Positions 45,651-54,530 of a stretch of 64,000 nucleotides of DNA are shown piece by piece. This DNA comes from an uncultured Pseudocitrobacter sp. (GTDB taxonomy: Bacteria; Pseudomonadota; Gammaproteobacteria; Enterobacterales; Enterobacteriaceae), in NCBI GenBank assembly GCA_913778145.1, contig CAJYVI010000070.1, positions 1-64,000 of the forward strand, read 5' to 3'. The notes under the pieces were generated by a model. That model was not told the origin of the DNA. It worked only from the letters and a program-made list of their open reading frames with translations, and did no database searches. How positions within the stretch are numbered: the stretch's first letter is position 1; each line of letters opens with the position of its first letter. The position numbers and the translations under genes were made by a program.

Positions 45651-46765
45651 GCGTTAATCTCCTGTTTGATCACTTCAGCAATACGGCGGGCCACAATCTC
45701 CAGCTGCGCCTGGTCGACGCTGCGAACGTCGGCTTCGATAATGCCTTCGTTGGCTTTGTAGCCACGGAAGTAGATGGCGTATTGTCCCTGCTTGAGCGCG
45801 TCGACCAGCTCACCCGTGCCAATGCCGGTGACGGCTTCGTCGAATTTAATTTCGGTACGCGCGATGTCGCGCCCGGCACTATCCCAGACCACACGAGCGG
45901 ACACACCCTTGAGCCTATTCAGTGCGTCGATAAACGGCGTCATCTTCGCTACCATCTCCGCGCCGCTCTCTTTCGTTGCGCTAAGGTAATGTTCAATGGC
46001 GCAGGTCAGGCCGAGAATGCCCTCTTTGCCGACTTTCATCGCGCGGCCTATGCCCGCCGACTGGCGCTTCACCCACTCCACGTACTGGGTTTTGCCGATC
46101 ACCAGCCCGCTGGTCGGCCCTTCAATGGCTTTCGCCCCGCTGTAAATCACCAGGTCTGCGCCCGAGCGGTAGTAGCACTGCAAGTCTTCTTCCGCCGCCG
46201 CATCGACGATCAGCGGCAGATTGTGTTTGCGTGCGACAACAACGGCCTGCTCAACGCTGAGCATACTTTTCTGTACGCAGTGGTGCGATTTGATATAGAG
46301 AATGGCCGCCGTGCGCGGGGTAATTGCCGCCGCCAGCTGTGCTGCGGAACATTCGTTGGCGTAGCCTGCTTCCACCAGTTTGCCGCCGCCCAGCGCCACC
46401 ATGGTGCCCACCGGTGCGCCGAAGTTAACGTTGTGGCCTTTCGGTAGCACAATTTCGTTGTTTTCAACTGGCGTGATATGCAGGTTTTCCAGCAGCCAGT
46501 CGCTGTCTTTCACCAGCACCGCCGCCACGGACTGCGCGATACCTGCCGATGCGCAGGAGACGACCGTCGCCCCTTCCACATCCAGCAAATTAGCGATGTA
46601 CGCGCCAGTTTTATTGACCAGGTCTTTCATCTCGAAGTACTGGTTCATGCCGTCCATCGCTGCCTGAACCACTTCCGGGCGTGGGGTTGAAACGCCCAGC
46701 GCGGTCATGCGGCCAGAGGTGTTAATCACTTGTTTTAAATTGTATTTCTCAAAAATCGAAGGCAT
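45647..46765 (-). CDS. PLP-dependent ammonia-lyase, DgaE/SelA-like (EF_0838 type)
   Basis: A 372-residue fold-type I PLP enzyme of the SelA-like branch. The PLP Lys lies in VIYSGAKAIEGPTSG, and the N-terminal QVINTSGRMTALG is typical. DgaE in Salmonella turns D-glucosaminate 6-phosphate into 2-keto-3-deoxygluconate 6-phosphate and ammonia, the substrate of the next gene product. ATG 46765 follows GGGAG; the GTG three codons upstream is possible. It overlaps the amidohydrolase 3' end by 17 bp. Confidence 0.85.
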   Translation of the reverse strand: MPSIFEKYNLKQVINTSGRMTALGVSTPRPEVVQAAMDGMNQYFEMKDLVNKTGAYIANLLDVEGATVVSCASAGIAQSVAAVLVKDSDWLLENLHITPVENNEIVLPKGHNVNFGAPVGTMVALGGGKLVEAGYANECSAAQLAAAITPRTAAILYIKSHHCVQKSMLSVEQAVVVARKHNLPLIVDAAAEEDLQCYYRSGADLVIYSGAKAIEGPTSGLVIGKTQYVEWVKRQSAGIGRAMKVGKEGILGLTCAIEHYLSATKESGAEMVAKMTPFIDALNRLKGVSARVVWDSAGRDIARTEIKFDEAVTGIGTGELVDALKQGQYAIYFRGYKANEGIIEADVRSVDQAQLEIVARRIAEVIKQEINA

Positions 46766-47882
46766 TTTCTGCACTCCCTTGTTCGGTCATATAGCCTTTG
46801 CCTGCGCGAACGGCAGCCAGCGGCACCAGAATTTTGTCAGCCTGAAGCGACACGTTTTCCGCATCGGTCAGGCTCATCGGTTGATCTTTCACGCTGAAAA
46901 TCGTCAGATCCGCGTCCATCCCCGGCGCCAGGCGACCTTTATGAGTCAGACGTAAGCCTTCTGCGGCATGCGAGGTGACGCAGGCAATGACCTGCGGCAG
47001 CGACAGACCGATGGCGAGGAATTTAGACATCACCAGCGCCAGCGAGCGAACCGGGCCGTCGATACGGTTACGGCAGTAGATATCGGAACTGATGGTGTGC
47101 GGCAGAATGCCCATCGCGATGGCGCGTTTCGCCACCTCAAAGCTGAAGCTGGCGGTACCGTGGCCAACATCAAGACGCACGCCACGCTTCAGCGCGCGCG
47201 TAATTGAGGCGCGCAGTTCACCTTCCGGCGTCAGGATGCGGTTCGGTTTGCCGTTGTAGCAGTGGGTAATGATGTCGCCGGAACTCAGCAGGTCGGCAAT
47301 CTCATCCAGGTTCGGCGGGTTATTGCCGATATGCACCATCAGCGGCAAATCGCCGTTGGCTTGCTGCATGGCTTTCGCATGTTCCAGCGGCGTGATGCCG
47401 TTTTCGCCTACCACACTGCTGCTCATCCGCGCCTTCAGACCGACGATAAAATCGGGGTGACGTTTCACCGCCTGTTGCACCGCATCGGCGTCGATATTGG
47501 CCATGTTGGCCAGCTCGTTCTGGGCAATCAGGCCGACGCGGGAGATATTCAGCAGCGCATAAACCTCGGTCGCCGCCTGGCGGGTGAGTTCATAGAACTC
47601 ATCCACGTCATCCGCCCCGGTGCTACCGGCATCGATAACGGTGGTTACGCCGGTGGCGATACCGACGCTATCGGGTTCGTCGTGATAAATCGGCGATTTC
47701 GGGTAGCAGTGAACGTGGGAGTCAATCCAGCCCGCGCTGACGTAGTAGTTGCCGTGCAGGTCGATCGTTTTCTTGGCGGGTGACGTCAGGTCGCCCAGCG
47801 CGTGAATTAAGCCATCCTGAATGGCGATATCGGTCAGGGTATCGTCGACGAGGCGCACACCGCGCAGGAGTAAATCAAACAT
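46749..47882 (-). CDS. Amidohydrolase/deacetylase family metallohydrolase (EF_0837-like)
   Basis: A 377-residue metal-dependent amidohydrolase with the metal-binding HVHCYP after SAGWIDS, further His in MVHIGNNPP and ITHCYNG, and the VGHGTASFS segment. It is the EF_0837-type deacetylase associated with the DgaE-like and aldolase genes. It probably removes an acyl or carbamoyl group from the imported compound before deamination; the real substrate is not known. Confidence 0.82.
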   Translation of the reverse strand: MFDLLLRGVRLVDDTLTDIAIQDGLIHALGDLTSPAKKTIDLHGNYYVSAGWIDSHVHCYPKSPIYHDEPDSVGIATGVTTVIDAGSTGADDVDEFYELTRQAATEVYALLNISRVGLIAQNELANMANIDADAVQQAVKRHPDFIVGLKARMSSSVVGENGITPLEHAKAMQQANGDLPLMVHIGNNPPNLDEIADLLSSGDIITHCYNGKPNRILTPEGELRASITRALKRGVRLDVGHGTASFSFEVAKRAIAMGILPHTISSDIYCRNRIDGPVRSLALVMSKFLAIGLSLPQVIACVTSHAAEGLRLTHKGRLAPGMDADLTIFSVKDQPMSLTDAENVSLQADKILVPLAAVRAGKGYMTEQGSAENAFDF

Positions 47883-47928
47883 CTCGTTCTCCTGATAGAG
47901 CGGGCGTTTTCACGCCCGCCAGGGTCAT

Positions 47929-48000
47929 TGCCGGATGACGGCGTTACCGCCTTATTCGGCCTACCGTTCGTAGGCCTGATAAGCGAAGCGCCATCAGGCA
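47929..48000. repeat. REP/BIME element between amidohydrolase and DUF4310 genes
   Basis: Two REP-like units: tgccggatgacggcgttacc with gccttattcggcctac, and gtaggcctgataagcg with gcgccatcaggca. A GGGCG/CGCCC hairpin lies just left of it (about 47900-47920). It splits the operon between transport and catabolic genes. Confidence 0.8.
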
Positions 48001-48001
48001 G

Positions 48002-48646
48002 TTAGCTAATCGCGATTGGGAACAGCGCGCCAAACAGCATCGCACCCAGAATCGCACCGCCGGTAATCGGCTTCTGCCAGAGGTAGAAAAGCAGCGCGCC
48101 AAGCAGAGAACCGATACCGATTGGAATGGATGCGGTCATCGCGCTGAGAATAATCAACGGGCCGAGGAAGCGGCCAGAGGCGTTACCTGCGCCCATCATC
48201 ACGTCCGCCCCGTAGGTCGAGTCGCTCTGATTGATGGTGAACTTACGCGCCAGAATAATGACGTAACCAATCGCCAGGCCAATCACCAGGCCGGTAATCA
48301 GTGAAGCGATAAAGTTGGTCACCGGGAACATGATGCCCGCGCCCAGCAGCAGTGCCGGAACGCCGAGGCCGACGCCGGTTTGAATCGCACCGCCGATATC
48401 CAGAATCCCGACCAGCGAACCTTCGATGATACGGGCAAACAGGAAGCTTGCGCCAAACGCCGCCACCGCGCCGTAAGCGCCGGTATCAATCCCGGCACGC
48501 AGCATCGAGACAAACGCGACTTCGTTAAATGCGCCGATGCCGTAGAGGTAGTACATGTGCGTCCCGGCGAATACGCCGGAAGAGAGCAGGCCAACAAAGA
48601 TCGGGAACGACCAGTCGGCATACCAAAAACCTTTATTCTGTTCCAT
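48002..48646 (-). CDS. DUF4310-family membrane protein
   Basis: A 214-residue integral membrane protein with about six hydrophobic helices (FPIFVGLLSSGVFAG, GAVAAFGASFLFARIIEG, VPALLLGAGIMFPV, LITGLVIGLAIGYVIIL and two near the C-terminus) and many Gly. It belongs to the EF_0832/AHA_3913 type set whose function is undescribed. Together with DUF4311 it probably forms a two-subunit permease, with DUF4312 and the SFCGS protein as soluble partners, by analogy with sugar PTS layout. That reading is inference. Confidence 0.82.
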   Translation of the reverse strand: MEQNKGFWYADWSFPIFVGLLSSGVFAGTHMYYLYGIGAFNEVAFVSMLRAGIDTGAYGAVAAFGASFLFARIIEGSLVGILDIGGAIQTGVGLGVPALLLGAGIMFPVTNFIASLITGLVIGLAIGYVIILARKFTINQSDSTYGADVMMGAGNASGRFLGPLIILSAMTASIPIGIGSLLGALLFYLWQKPITGGAILGAMLFGALFPIAIS

Positions 48647-48659
48647 TTCGAGGCTCCCG

Positions 48660-49436
48660 TTATTTGCCGCTGAGCGAGCTGTGGATCAGATCGAGCCAGT
48701 TCGGCACGGTCAGGTGGAAGGATTCGATCATCTTCATGTCGAAGCCACGGAAGAAGGCGCTCAGGACAAACAGCACCACGATGGCGCTCATCATCACTTT
48801 GGTGATACGGTTCCAGCCGCTCTCTTCAACGCCCTTACCAATCAGGATACCCAGCACCAGCCCCGGTACGGCGTTCCCCATGATCATCTGCGCCGCGCCG
48901 CCAAAGACGGTTGCCCAGAAGCCCGATTTCTTGCCCGCGTCAATTGCCGCCAGCCAGAAGATAACCGGCATCACCGTGTTCACCAGCAGGTTCGCTGCCG
49001 GAACCAGTACCTTAACGGCGGTCACCTGAAGTGATTCCGGCACTGAGGAGGCGGTTAAGTTGAGGAAGGTGACGACCAGCATGCCGATCACGCCGCAGGC
49101 AATCGCCATTTTCTTCGGATCGTGCAGCGTCTCGCCGACGTTACGGTTTTTGATCATCAGCGCCGCCGCGCCCCAGTTCGGGATGATGCGGTGGTCAACG
49201 TCCTGGGTAAATGAACCTGCTGCAACGGAAGAAGCCCAGGCGTTAAAGAAGAAGCCAAGGCCAAAGGAGAAGTGTGACGCCGGGTCGCCTTCACAGGAGT
49301 TCAGCTCCCCCAACGTACGAAACGCGCCCATACCTTGCGTGGTAGGCGCATGGAACATGCGTGCAGCACCGGCCCCTACACCGACGCCGACCAGGCCGCC
49401 GATAATGAGCGATTTTATTAATATAATTAAGAACAT
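48660..49436 (-). CDS. DUF4311-family membrane protein
   Basis: A 258-residue membrane protein with an N-terminal helix (IILIKSLIIGGLVGVGVGAG), a conserved loop with FRTLGELNSCEGDPASHF, and about six further helices. It pairs with the DUF4310 gene, 13 bp apart. No known transporter signature is seen. Its conserved Cys/Glu/Asp loop would be a candidate substrate or phosphate site. Confidence 0.82.
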   Translation of the reverse strand: MFLIILIKSLIIGGLVGVGVGAGAARMFHAPTTQGMGAFRTLGELNSCEGDPASHFSFGLGFFFNAWASSVAAGSFTQDVDHRIIPNWGAAALMIKNRNVGETLHDPKKMAIACGVIGMLVVTFLNLTASSVPESLQVTAVKVLVPAANLLVNTVMPVIFWLAAIDAGKKSGFWATVFGGAAQMIMGNAVPGLVLGILIGKGVEESGWNRITKVMMSAIVVLFVLSAFFRGFDMKMIESFHLTVPNWLDLIHSSLSGK

Positions 49437-49457
49437 CAGTCTGCCCTTCTGTGTGAT

Positions 49458-49757
49458 TTAGCTCTGCGTGACGAAATCCACGTTGTCGAGATTGATGGCG
49501 GTCACGTTGACGGTCACATCCAGCTCCACGCTGTAGGTGCGTCGTTCCCGGCGCAAAAAGAAGAATAAGAAGGCTTCTTTACGCACCGCTTCATACGCAT
49601 GAACAACCTGCACATCCTGTGGCTCAATACGCAGTAAGATGTGCGGTGTATCTTTCATCACCGCGGCCTGGACATGGTTTAGCGCGTCGGCAAAGGCACG
49701 CGCTTTGGCGTCGCCTTTACCTTTGACTCTCACCGTTTTGGTGAATTGTTGTTTCAT
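49458..49757 (-). CDS. DUF4312-family small protein
   Basis: A 99-residue cytosolic protein, mixed alpha/beta (TVRVKGKGDAKARAFADAL, then LLRIEPQDVQV, then SVELDVTVNVT). It is a member of the conserved EF_0829-EF_0839 neighbourhood; molecular role unknown. ATG 49757 is chosen because the upstream in-frame sequence overlaps the SFCGS gene end. Confidence 0.75.
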   Translation of the reverse strand: MKQQFTKTVRVKGKGDAKARAFADALNHVQAAVMKDTPHILLRIEPQDVQVVHAYEAVRKEAFLFFFLRRERRTYSVELDVTVNVTAINLDNVDFVTQS

Positions 49758-49759
49758 AC

Positions 49760-50122
49760 TCACGCGCCGTACTTCTTCTGCCACGCCTGTACCAGACGCT
49801 CGCCCAGCTCTTCTTTATCCATAAAACCGAAGCCCAGTACGTTGCAGCCTTCGTTAATCGCGGTAACGCCTTCATCTACGGAGCGCATACCGTATTTGGC
49901 TTTGTAGCCATATTTGGTCTGGGCGGTAATCGCCCCCGCACCGCCGCTACCGCAGAAGGAGATGCCGAACGTGGCGTTTTCCGCTTTCATCATGTCACCC
50001 AGCTTCATGTCAGCAGCGACACCCGGTACGACCACGGCACGACCACCGGCTTTCTCAACGCCTGCTGCCACTTTCTGGCCTTTGCCTAAACGATCGCCAA
50101 TCACAACGGTAATCTGTTCCAT
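49760..50122 (-). CDS. SFCGS-family glycine-rich protein
   Basis: A 120-residue cytosolic protein with the family-defining segment GISFCGSGGAGAITAQ, containing a single conserved Cys, and the tail NVLGFGFMDKEELGERLV. The conserved Cys after a beta-strand resembles EIIB phosphorylation loops, so a PTS-like phosphocarrier role is possible, but no family evidence supports it directly. The gene is 2 bp from DUF4312 and 10 bp after the PRD gene. ATG 50122 follows AAGGAGCAAAAC. Confidence 0.8.
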   Translation of the reverse strand: MEQITVVIGDRLGKGQKVAAGVEKAGGRAVVVPGVAADMKLGDMMKAENATFGISFCGSGGAGAITAQTKYGYKAKYGMRSVDEGVTAINEGCNVLGFGFMDKEELGERLVQAWQKKYGA

Positions 50123-50132
50123 GTTTTGCTCC

Positions 50133-50468
50133 TTAAAGGTTTTCTTTTGCGACTTCGAAGTGAACGGAAAGCAGCCAGGACTCTTCTTCAGGAAGATTGC
50201 CAAACTGCGCGACCACTTCGCGGGCAAGTTGCATTGATTCTGGTGAAATTTCGTCGAACAGGCTGGCATCGACTTCTGGCAGCGGTTCACCGGTCACAGA
50301 CCGATGCGCCATTGCGCGCAGATGAGAGGTCAACATCTGTTCCTGTACGTCGTTGGGGATAATGTTGTGGCTGCGTAACAGGGCGAAAACCTGCTTCAGC
50401 ATGGTGTCGGCAAGCTGTTCTGTTTGCGCTGCCGGTTCCACATCATTGTTCAATACCGCTGCATTCAT
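50133..50468 (-). CDS. Single-PRD protein (EF_0829-like), first gene of island 2 operon
   Basis: An approximately 111-residue protein with one PTS-regulation-domain pattern (LADTMLKQVFALLRSHNIIPNDVQEQMLTSHLRAMAHR with conserved His, and LLSVHFEVAKEN). It lacks a DNA- or RNA-binding domain, so it may sense PTS phosphorylation or act as a partner of the MtlR-like regulator at the other end of the cluster. ATG 50468 gives the family length; the longer in-frame form reaches into the operator palindrome. Confidence 0.72.
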   Translation of the reverse strand: MNAAVLNNDVEPAAQTEQLADTMLKQVFALLRSHNIIPNDVQEQMLTSHLRAMAHRSVTGEPLPEVDASLFDEISPESMQLAREVVAQFGNLPEEESWLLSVHFEVAKENL

Positions 50469-50539
50469 CACTCGTCTTACCCCGTTAATGGCTCTGGAGT
50501 TAAAGTAACGACGCGGGTTGCAGGTTTGTAGCGAGTTGT

Positions 50540-50559
50540 TTTCCACTTCGAAGTGGAAA
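50540..50559. promoter_or_regulatory. Perfect 20-bp palindrome upstream of island 2 operon
   Basis: TTTCCACTTCGAAGTGGAAA is perfectly self-complementary and lies 72 bp before the PRD gene start. Probable operator for the MtlR-type regulator or another dimeric factor. Confidence 0.65.
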
Positions 50560-50623
50560 GGTGAAGGAGGCCAGTGATCTGTGCCACAAAATTAGCGGTT
50601 TTGCCGATTTATCGGCGGAAAAG

Positions 50624-50639
50624 CGTGATATTCATCACG
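50624..50639 (-). promoter_or_regulatory. CRP-like site upstream of island 2 operon
   Basis: CGTGATATTCATCACG is a CGTGA-N6-TCACG palindrome, close to the CRP consensus TGTGA-N6-TCACA. It lies 156 bp before the PRD gene and fits catabolite control of a sugar-type operon. Confidence 0.6.
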
Positions 50640-50737
50640 TGGATATGTCCTTAAATGCAGATTTGACGGGGGAAAGCGTATGGAGGATTTGTGCGAAAAT
50701 GTGAGGTAGATAAGGTTTGCTTATGTGCGGTGCCATT

Positions 50738-50770
50738 GCCGGATGCGCTTCGCTTATCCGGCCTACAAGT
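50738..50770. repeat. REP-like palindrome
   Basis: TTGCCGGATGCGCTTCGCTT followed by ATCCGGCCTAC, a single REP unit in the 328-bp gap between the PRD gene and the DUF2726 gene. Confidence 0.75.
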
Positions 50771-50796
50771 CACCGCGCCCGACATAACAACGCGTA

Positions 50797-51300
50797 CTAT
50801 TTTGGAATATGCAAAATAATATTATCTAAATCCCTGTCGCTGTATTTATCGGTAAGTTCAATAAAAGCAATACCGGCTTTTCGGCAGGCTTCTTTTTTTA
50901 CCGCATCACGCTGAACTGCATTACCCTGATAATGACCGCCCCCCTGATACTCAATAACCACCAGCGGATCGCCATAAGGGGAAATAATAACAAAATCGAC
51001 GCGTTTATTATTGATGCAAAAATAAGCGCTTTTATTCGGCGAGCCAATAAGTTCACCCATACTGACCTGAGTGAAGAGTCGATGGCCTGGGCGGTTAGTT
51101 TTCAGTAACGGTTCCAGACGGATAAAGAGGCCATACTCCTCTTTGTTCATCAGCTTGCTTTTGTGGAAATCGCTACGGGCGACAATATCGAGTTGGTTTT
51201 CAGACTTACTCGTTGGCTTGAATGTTTTTCTCGTTTTCTTTTTATTTGCTAATGCTCCTAGCAAAACAAAAATAACAGCAATGATAATTATATATTCCAT
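50797..51300 (-). CDS. DUF2726-domain protein with N-terminal membrane anchor
   Basis: A 167-residue protein with an N-terminal membrane helix (residues 2-17) and a DUF2726 domain (about 45-160). The block RVDFVIISPYGDPLVVIEYQGGGHY gives Asp and Glu-x-Gln positions like the PD-(D/E)XK/VSR-type nuclease fold, then RDAVKKEACRKAGIAFIEL. A nucleic-acid role is plausible but the membrane anchor makes it odd; function unknown. It lies between island 2 and cybC and is absent from the E. coli K-12 order. Confidence 0.7.
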   Translation of the reverse strand: MEYIIIIAVIFVLLGALANKKKTRKTFKPTSKSENQLDIVARSDFHKSKLMNKEEYGLFIRLEPLLKTNRPGHRLFTQVSMGELIGSPNKSAYFCINNKRVDFVIISPYGDPLVVIEYQGGGHYQGNAVQRDAVKKEACRKAGIAFIELTDKYSDRDLDNIILHIPK

Positions 51301-51381
51301 TTAATATAAGCGTCCAAATAATAACTTTCAAGAATACATCAAAGCAATGTGGAATATATAATATCAGAGAACAACAGAAAT

Positions 51382-51405
51382 AAAAAAGGCGGTGATTTCA
51401 CCGCC
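51382..51405 (-). terminator. cybC terminator
   Basis: On the minus strand an 8-bp perfect stem GGCGGTGA/TCACCGCC (51388-51405) is followed by a T-run (51382-51387). Confidence 0.85.
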
Positions 51406-51414
51406 TCCTCAAAA

Positions 51415-51804
51415 TTAACGAAACTTCTTATGGTTCTCGTTACGCGTGGCTTTAAACTCTTCCGCCGCCGCTTTGGCTTCCTTCACTTTGCCTTCGTTCG
51501 CCAGCTTCAGCGCGCCGTCGATTTGACCGACCAGCACGTCAAAGCCGTGGCGATAATCTTTCATCTCGGCGCTGTCAGCCGCTTTGCTTTCCAGCTTCGG
51601 CGGCGTTTCTTTCTGGGCGTCCAGCGCGGCGGTACGCATTTCGGTAAGCGCCGCTTTCAGTTCGGTCGCATCCGACGTGCTTTCCACCACTTTGAGGTTT
51701 TTCGCCAGCGTTTCCATATCCTCTTCGAGATCGGCGAACGCAGGGGCTGCCGCGCCCAACGCAAGAGAGGATACGGCCAACATTGCTAAGAGTTTTTTAC
51801 GCAT
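51415..51804 (-). CDS. cybC: Cytochrome b562 (periplasmic)
   Basis: A 129-residue precursor with signal peptide (1-23, ending PAFA). The mature four-helix bundle begins [10 protein letters not shown], with haem ligand Met7, and ends NENHKKFR, with haem ligand His102 near the end. It binds haem non-covalently; its physiological partner is unclear. In E. coli K-12 the N-terminus is disrupted in some annotations; here it is intact. Confidence 0.96.
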   Translation of the reverse strand: MRKKLLAMLAVSSLALGAAAPAFADLEEDMETLAKNLKVVESTSDATELKAALTEMRTAALDAQKETPPKLESKAADSAEMKDYRHGFDVLVGQIDGALKLANEGKVKEAKAAAEEFKATRNENHKKFR

Positions 51805-51869
51805 TGCTCACTTCCTTTTTTATTATTAAGCAATCAGACGCCGCAGGGCGCGTCCGTAAAAACCGGGCG

Positions 51870-53222
51870 TTATTGCCCGGCGATTTTCATCTCCGGCAGA
51901 AGCACGGAGCCACACTGTATATTGCTGCGCGTTTCAATGTCGTCAGCAATCGTGACGATATTACGCCACATATCTTTCAGATTTCCTGCGATCGTAATCT
52001 CACTGACCGGATACTGGATCTCACCATTTTCAACCCAGAAACCGGATGCACCGCGAGAATAGTCGCCGGTAATACCGCTCACACCTTGTCCCATCAGTTC
52101 GGTGACGACAAGACCTGTTCCCATCTCTTTAAGCAACTTTTCAAAACTCAGACCGCGTCCGGCGATGCGCCAGTTGTGGATGCCGCCTGCGTGACCGGTG
52201 CTTTTCAGGCCCAGTTTCCGCGCAGAGTAATTGGTCAGCAGCCACTGCATCAGCACGCCATCTTTGATGATATCGCGACGCTCGGTACGTACGCCTTCGC
52301 TATCGAACGGCGTGGAGGCCAGCCCTTTCAGCAGGTGCGGATGCTCTTCAATGGTCAGCCACTCCGGCAGGATCTGCTTGCCGAGCGAATCGAGCAGGAA
52401 GGTCGATTTGCGATACACCGAACCACCGGCAATTGCGCCAACCAGATGACCAAACAGACCGGTCGCCACTTCGTTGGCAAAAATCACCGGCGCCTGCATC
52501 GTCGAGAGTTTACGCGGCGATAAACGCGCCAGCGTGCGGCGGGCGCACTCTTCGCCGACGAACTCTGGCGTTTGCAGGTCACCCAGTGCGCGGCCAATGG
52601 TGTAGGCGTAGTCGCGTTCCATATCACCATCGGCTTCCGCGATCACACAGCTGGAGAGCGAGTGGCGCGTTGAGCAGTAGCTTTGCAGCATACCGTGGCT
52701 GTTACCAAATACTTTGATGCCGTAGTGGCTGTTAAAGCTACCGCCTTCGGTATTGGTGATGCGTTTGTCAGCCTTCAGCGACGCCTGTTCTGCGCGCGCG
52801 GCGTATTCAATCGCTTCATCCGGCGTGACTTCCGCCGGGTGGAACAGGTCGAGATCCGGCGCATCGAAGGCCAGCAGATCTTTTTCTGCGACGCCTGCAC
52901 ACGGGTCTGGCGAAGTATAACGGGCGATATCCAGCGCCGCCTGAACAGTACGCGCGATGGCCTCCGGGCTGAGATCGGTTGAGGAGGCGCTGCCTTTACG
53001 ATTCTGGTGATACACGGTGATGCCAAGCGCACCATCGCTATTAAATTCAACGTTTTCCACTTCACCATAACGCGTGCTGACGCCAATGCCCGTGGTCTTA
53101 CTCACCGCGACTTCAGCACCATCAGATTTGCCTGATGCCAGTTCCAGTGCGGTGGAGACAGCTTTTTCCAGCGCAATACGCTGTTCTGCAACTTGTGTGA
53201 TTACTTTCATCGCCAATGCCAT
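51870..53222 (-). CDS. pmbA: Metalloprotease subunit PmbA (TldE)
   Basis: The 450-residue TldE/PmbA protein, partner of TldD, acts in maturation of microcin B17 and degradation of CcdA. ATG 53222 (MALAMKV) gives the E. coli length; a longer in-frame extension runs antisense to darP and is spurious. The C-terminal half shows [20 protein letters not shown] and SVLLPEM. Notable next to island 1 because PmbA processes peptides in other microcin systems, although the double-glycine leader here points to C39 processing. Confidence 0.96.
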   Translation of the reverse strand: MALAMKVITQVAEQRIALEKAVSTALELASGKSDGAEVAVSKTTGIGVSTRYGEVENVEFNSDGALGITVYHQNRKGSASSTDLSPEAIARTVQAALDIARYTSPDPCAGVAEKDLLAFDAPDLDLFHPAEVTPDEAIEYAARAEQASLKADKRITNTEGGSFNSHYGIKVFGNSHGMLQSYCSTRHSLSSCVIAEADGDMERDYAYTIGRALGDLQTPEFVGEECARRTLARLSPRKLSTMQAPVIFANEVATGLFGHLVGAIAGGSVYRKSTFLLDSLGKQILPEWLTIEEHPHLLKGLASTPFDSEGVRTERRDIIKDGVLMQWLLTNYSARKLGLKSTGHAGGIHNWRIAGRGLSFEKLLKEMGTGLVVTELMGQGVSGITGDYSRGASGFWVENGEIQYPVSEITIAGNLKDMWRNIVTIADDIETRSNIQCGSVLLPEMKIAGQ

Positions 53223-53316
53223 AATGTTAGGTAAAGTTACCTGAAGTCTAACAGAGAACCCTTTCTCAGTGTGCGCCCAAGCTGTTAGTATTAGCCTCTT
53301 TTTTAAGGAGCCTGAA

Positions 53317-53868
53317 ATGACAAAGCAGCCCGAAGACTGGCTCGACGACGTCCCCGGTGATGATATCGAAGACGAAGATGATGAAATTATCTGGGTCAGC
53401 AAGAGTGAAATTAAACGTGACGCCGAAGAGCTGAAGCAGCTTGGCGGTGAGATCGTCGACCTGGGTAAAAACGCGCTGGATAAAATCCCGCTCGATGATG
53501 ACCTGCGTGCCGCCATTGAACTGGCGCAGCGCATCAAGAAAGAAGGTCGCCGCCGCCAGATGCAGCTGATTGGTAAAATGTTGCGTAGCCGCGACGTCGA
53601 GCCGATTCGCCAGGCGCTGGATAAGCTGAAGAACCGTCACAACCAGCAGGTTGCCCTGTTCCATAAACTGGAACAGCTGCGCGATCGTCTGATTGATAAC
53701 GGTGATGAAGCGATGGATGAGGTGCTGAATCTGTGGCCGAATGCCGACCGTCAGCAACTGCGTTCACTGATCCGCAACGCGAAGAAAGAGAAAGAAGGGA
53801 ATAAGCCGCCGAAGTCTTCGCGTCTGATTTTCCAGTATCTGCGCGAACTGGCGGAGAACGAAGGGTAA
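53317..53868 (+). CDS. darP: Ribosome-associated protein DarP (YjgA)
   Basis: A 183-residue DUF615 protein that acts in 50S subunit assembly. The acidic N-terminus ([14 protein letters not shown]) and the helical core ([20 protein letters not shown], then [21 protein letters not shown]) are typical. ATG 53317 follows TAAGGAGCC and gives the E. coli length. Divergent from pmbA. Confidence 0.95.
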   Translation: MTKQPEDWLDDVPGDDIEDEDDEIIWVSKSEIKRDAEELKQLGGEIVDLGKNALDKIPLDDDLRAAIELAQRIKKEGRRRQMQLIGKMLRSRDVEPIRQALDKLKNRHNQQVALFHKLEQLRDRLIDNGDEAMDEVLNLWPNADRQQLRSLIRNAKKEKEGNKPPKSSRLIFQYLRELAENEG

Positions 53869-53886
53869 GTCAGGAGTAGGTTTGTT

Positions 53887-53975
53887 CCCCCTCACCCCGA
53901 CCCTCTCCCTGAGGGAGAGGGTGAAAACAGGTGCGGACGGTTCCCTCTCCCTCAGGGAGAGGGTTAGGGTGAGGG
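53887..53975. repeat. Palindromic intergenic repeat, copy C
   Basis: An 89-bp shorter copy of the element at 41047: left end ccccctcaccccgaccctct, right end agagggttagggtgaggg. It lies between convergent darP and the acetyltransferase gene. Confidence 0.85.
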
Positions 53976-53981
53976 TTGTTG

Positions 53982-54503
53982 TTATCCCATCACCACCCCG
54001 CACAACCCCTCATTAAACCGCTGATACTCCACCGCATCGATCCCTTGCGGGTAACTCAGCACCACCAGGTCATGGTCAGCAATCCCCTGATGATAGGTCG
54101 GGTGCGTATGCGCCCACGGGTTGGCGACAAAACCCATTGATTCATAAAACCGTAGCCGCCGGTGGGCGATCTCTGTGGTAAGCGGATCAATTTCCAGCAC
54201 CGTTAACGGGGCGCGGGTCAGAAGTTCAGCCAGCAAGATTTTACCGTAACCTTTCGAGCGCAATGTACCATCGACGGCCAGATGCTCAATGTAAAGCATC
54301 TCTCCCAGCCGCCAGCTACCGCTCATTCCCACGAATTGCTCACCGTCGAACCACGCTTCCAGCGCATAGCGCGAGTCGCGAAGCGCCTGCGCTTTTGCCG
54401 CCGCTTCGCGCTGTTCATGCCACGGGAAAGCCTGCGCGTAGAGCGCATCGACGCGGGCAAATAGCGCCGAGTCTGTTGAAGTCAGTTTATGAGACGAAAG
54501 CAT
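53982..54503 (-). CDS. GNAT-family acetyltransferase
   Basis: A 173-residue GNAT protein: YIEHLAVDGTLRSKGYGKILLAEL carries the acetyl-CoA-binding R/K-x-x-G-x-G motif, and RRLRFYESMGFVAN is the later motif. Substrate unknown. ATG 54503 follows GGAG with an 8-nt spacer. It is inserted between darP and mpl, which are adjacent in E. coli. Confidence 0.82.
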   Translation of the reverse strand: MLSSHKLTSTDSALFARVDALYAQAFPWHEQREAAAKAQALRDSRYALEAWFDGEQFVGMSGSWRLGEMLYIEHLAVDGTLRSKGYGKILLAELLTRAPLTVLEIDPLTTEIAHRRLRFYESMGFVANPWAHTHPTYHQGIADHDLVVLSYPQGIDAVEYQRFNEGLCGVVMG

Positions 54504-54530
54504 CCGCATTCTCCACTGAAATTTGCCAAT

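Noticed and set aside
45506-46447. A 313-codon plus-strand open frame opposite the DgaE- and DgaF-like genes
   Set aside because: Antisense to two clearly recognised enzymes, with a low-complexity His/Arg/Phe composition typical of shadow frames.
50550-50600. Possible sigma-54 promoter (TGGCAC) upstream of the PRD operon
   Set aside because: A TGGCAC is present on the minus strand, but the GC of the -12 element is two bases too far away and the TTGC context is missing. The cluster regulator is MtlR-like, not a sigma-54 activator.
53223-53537. Extension of PmbA by about 105 residues at the N-terminus
   Set aside because: The frame stays open, but the extension is Ser-rich, lies antisense to darP, and the MALAMKV start gives the known PmbA length.
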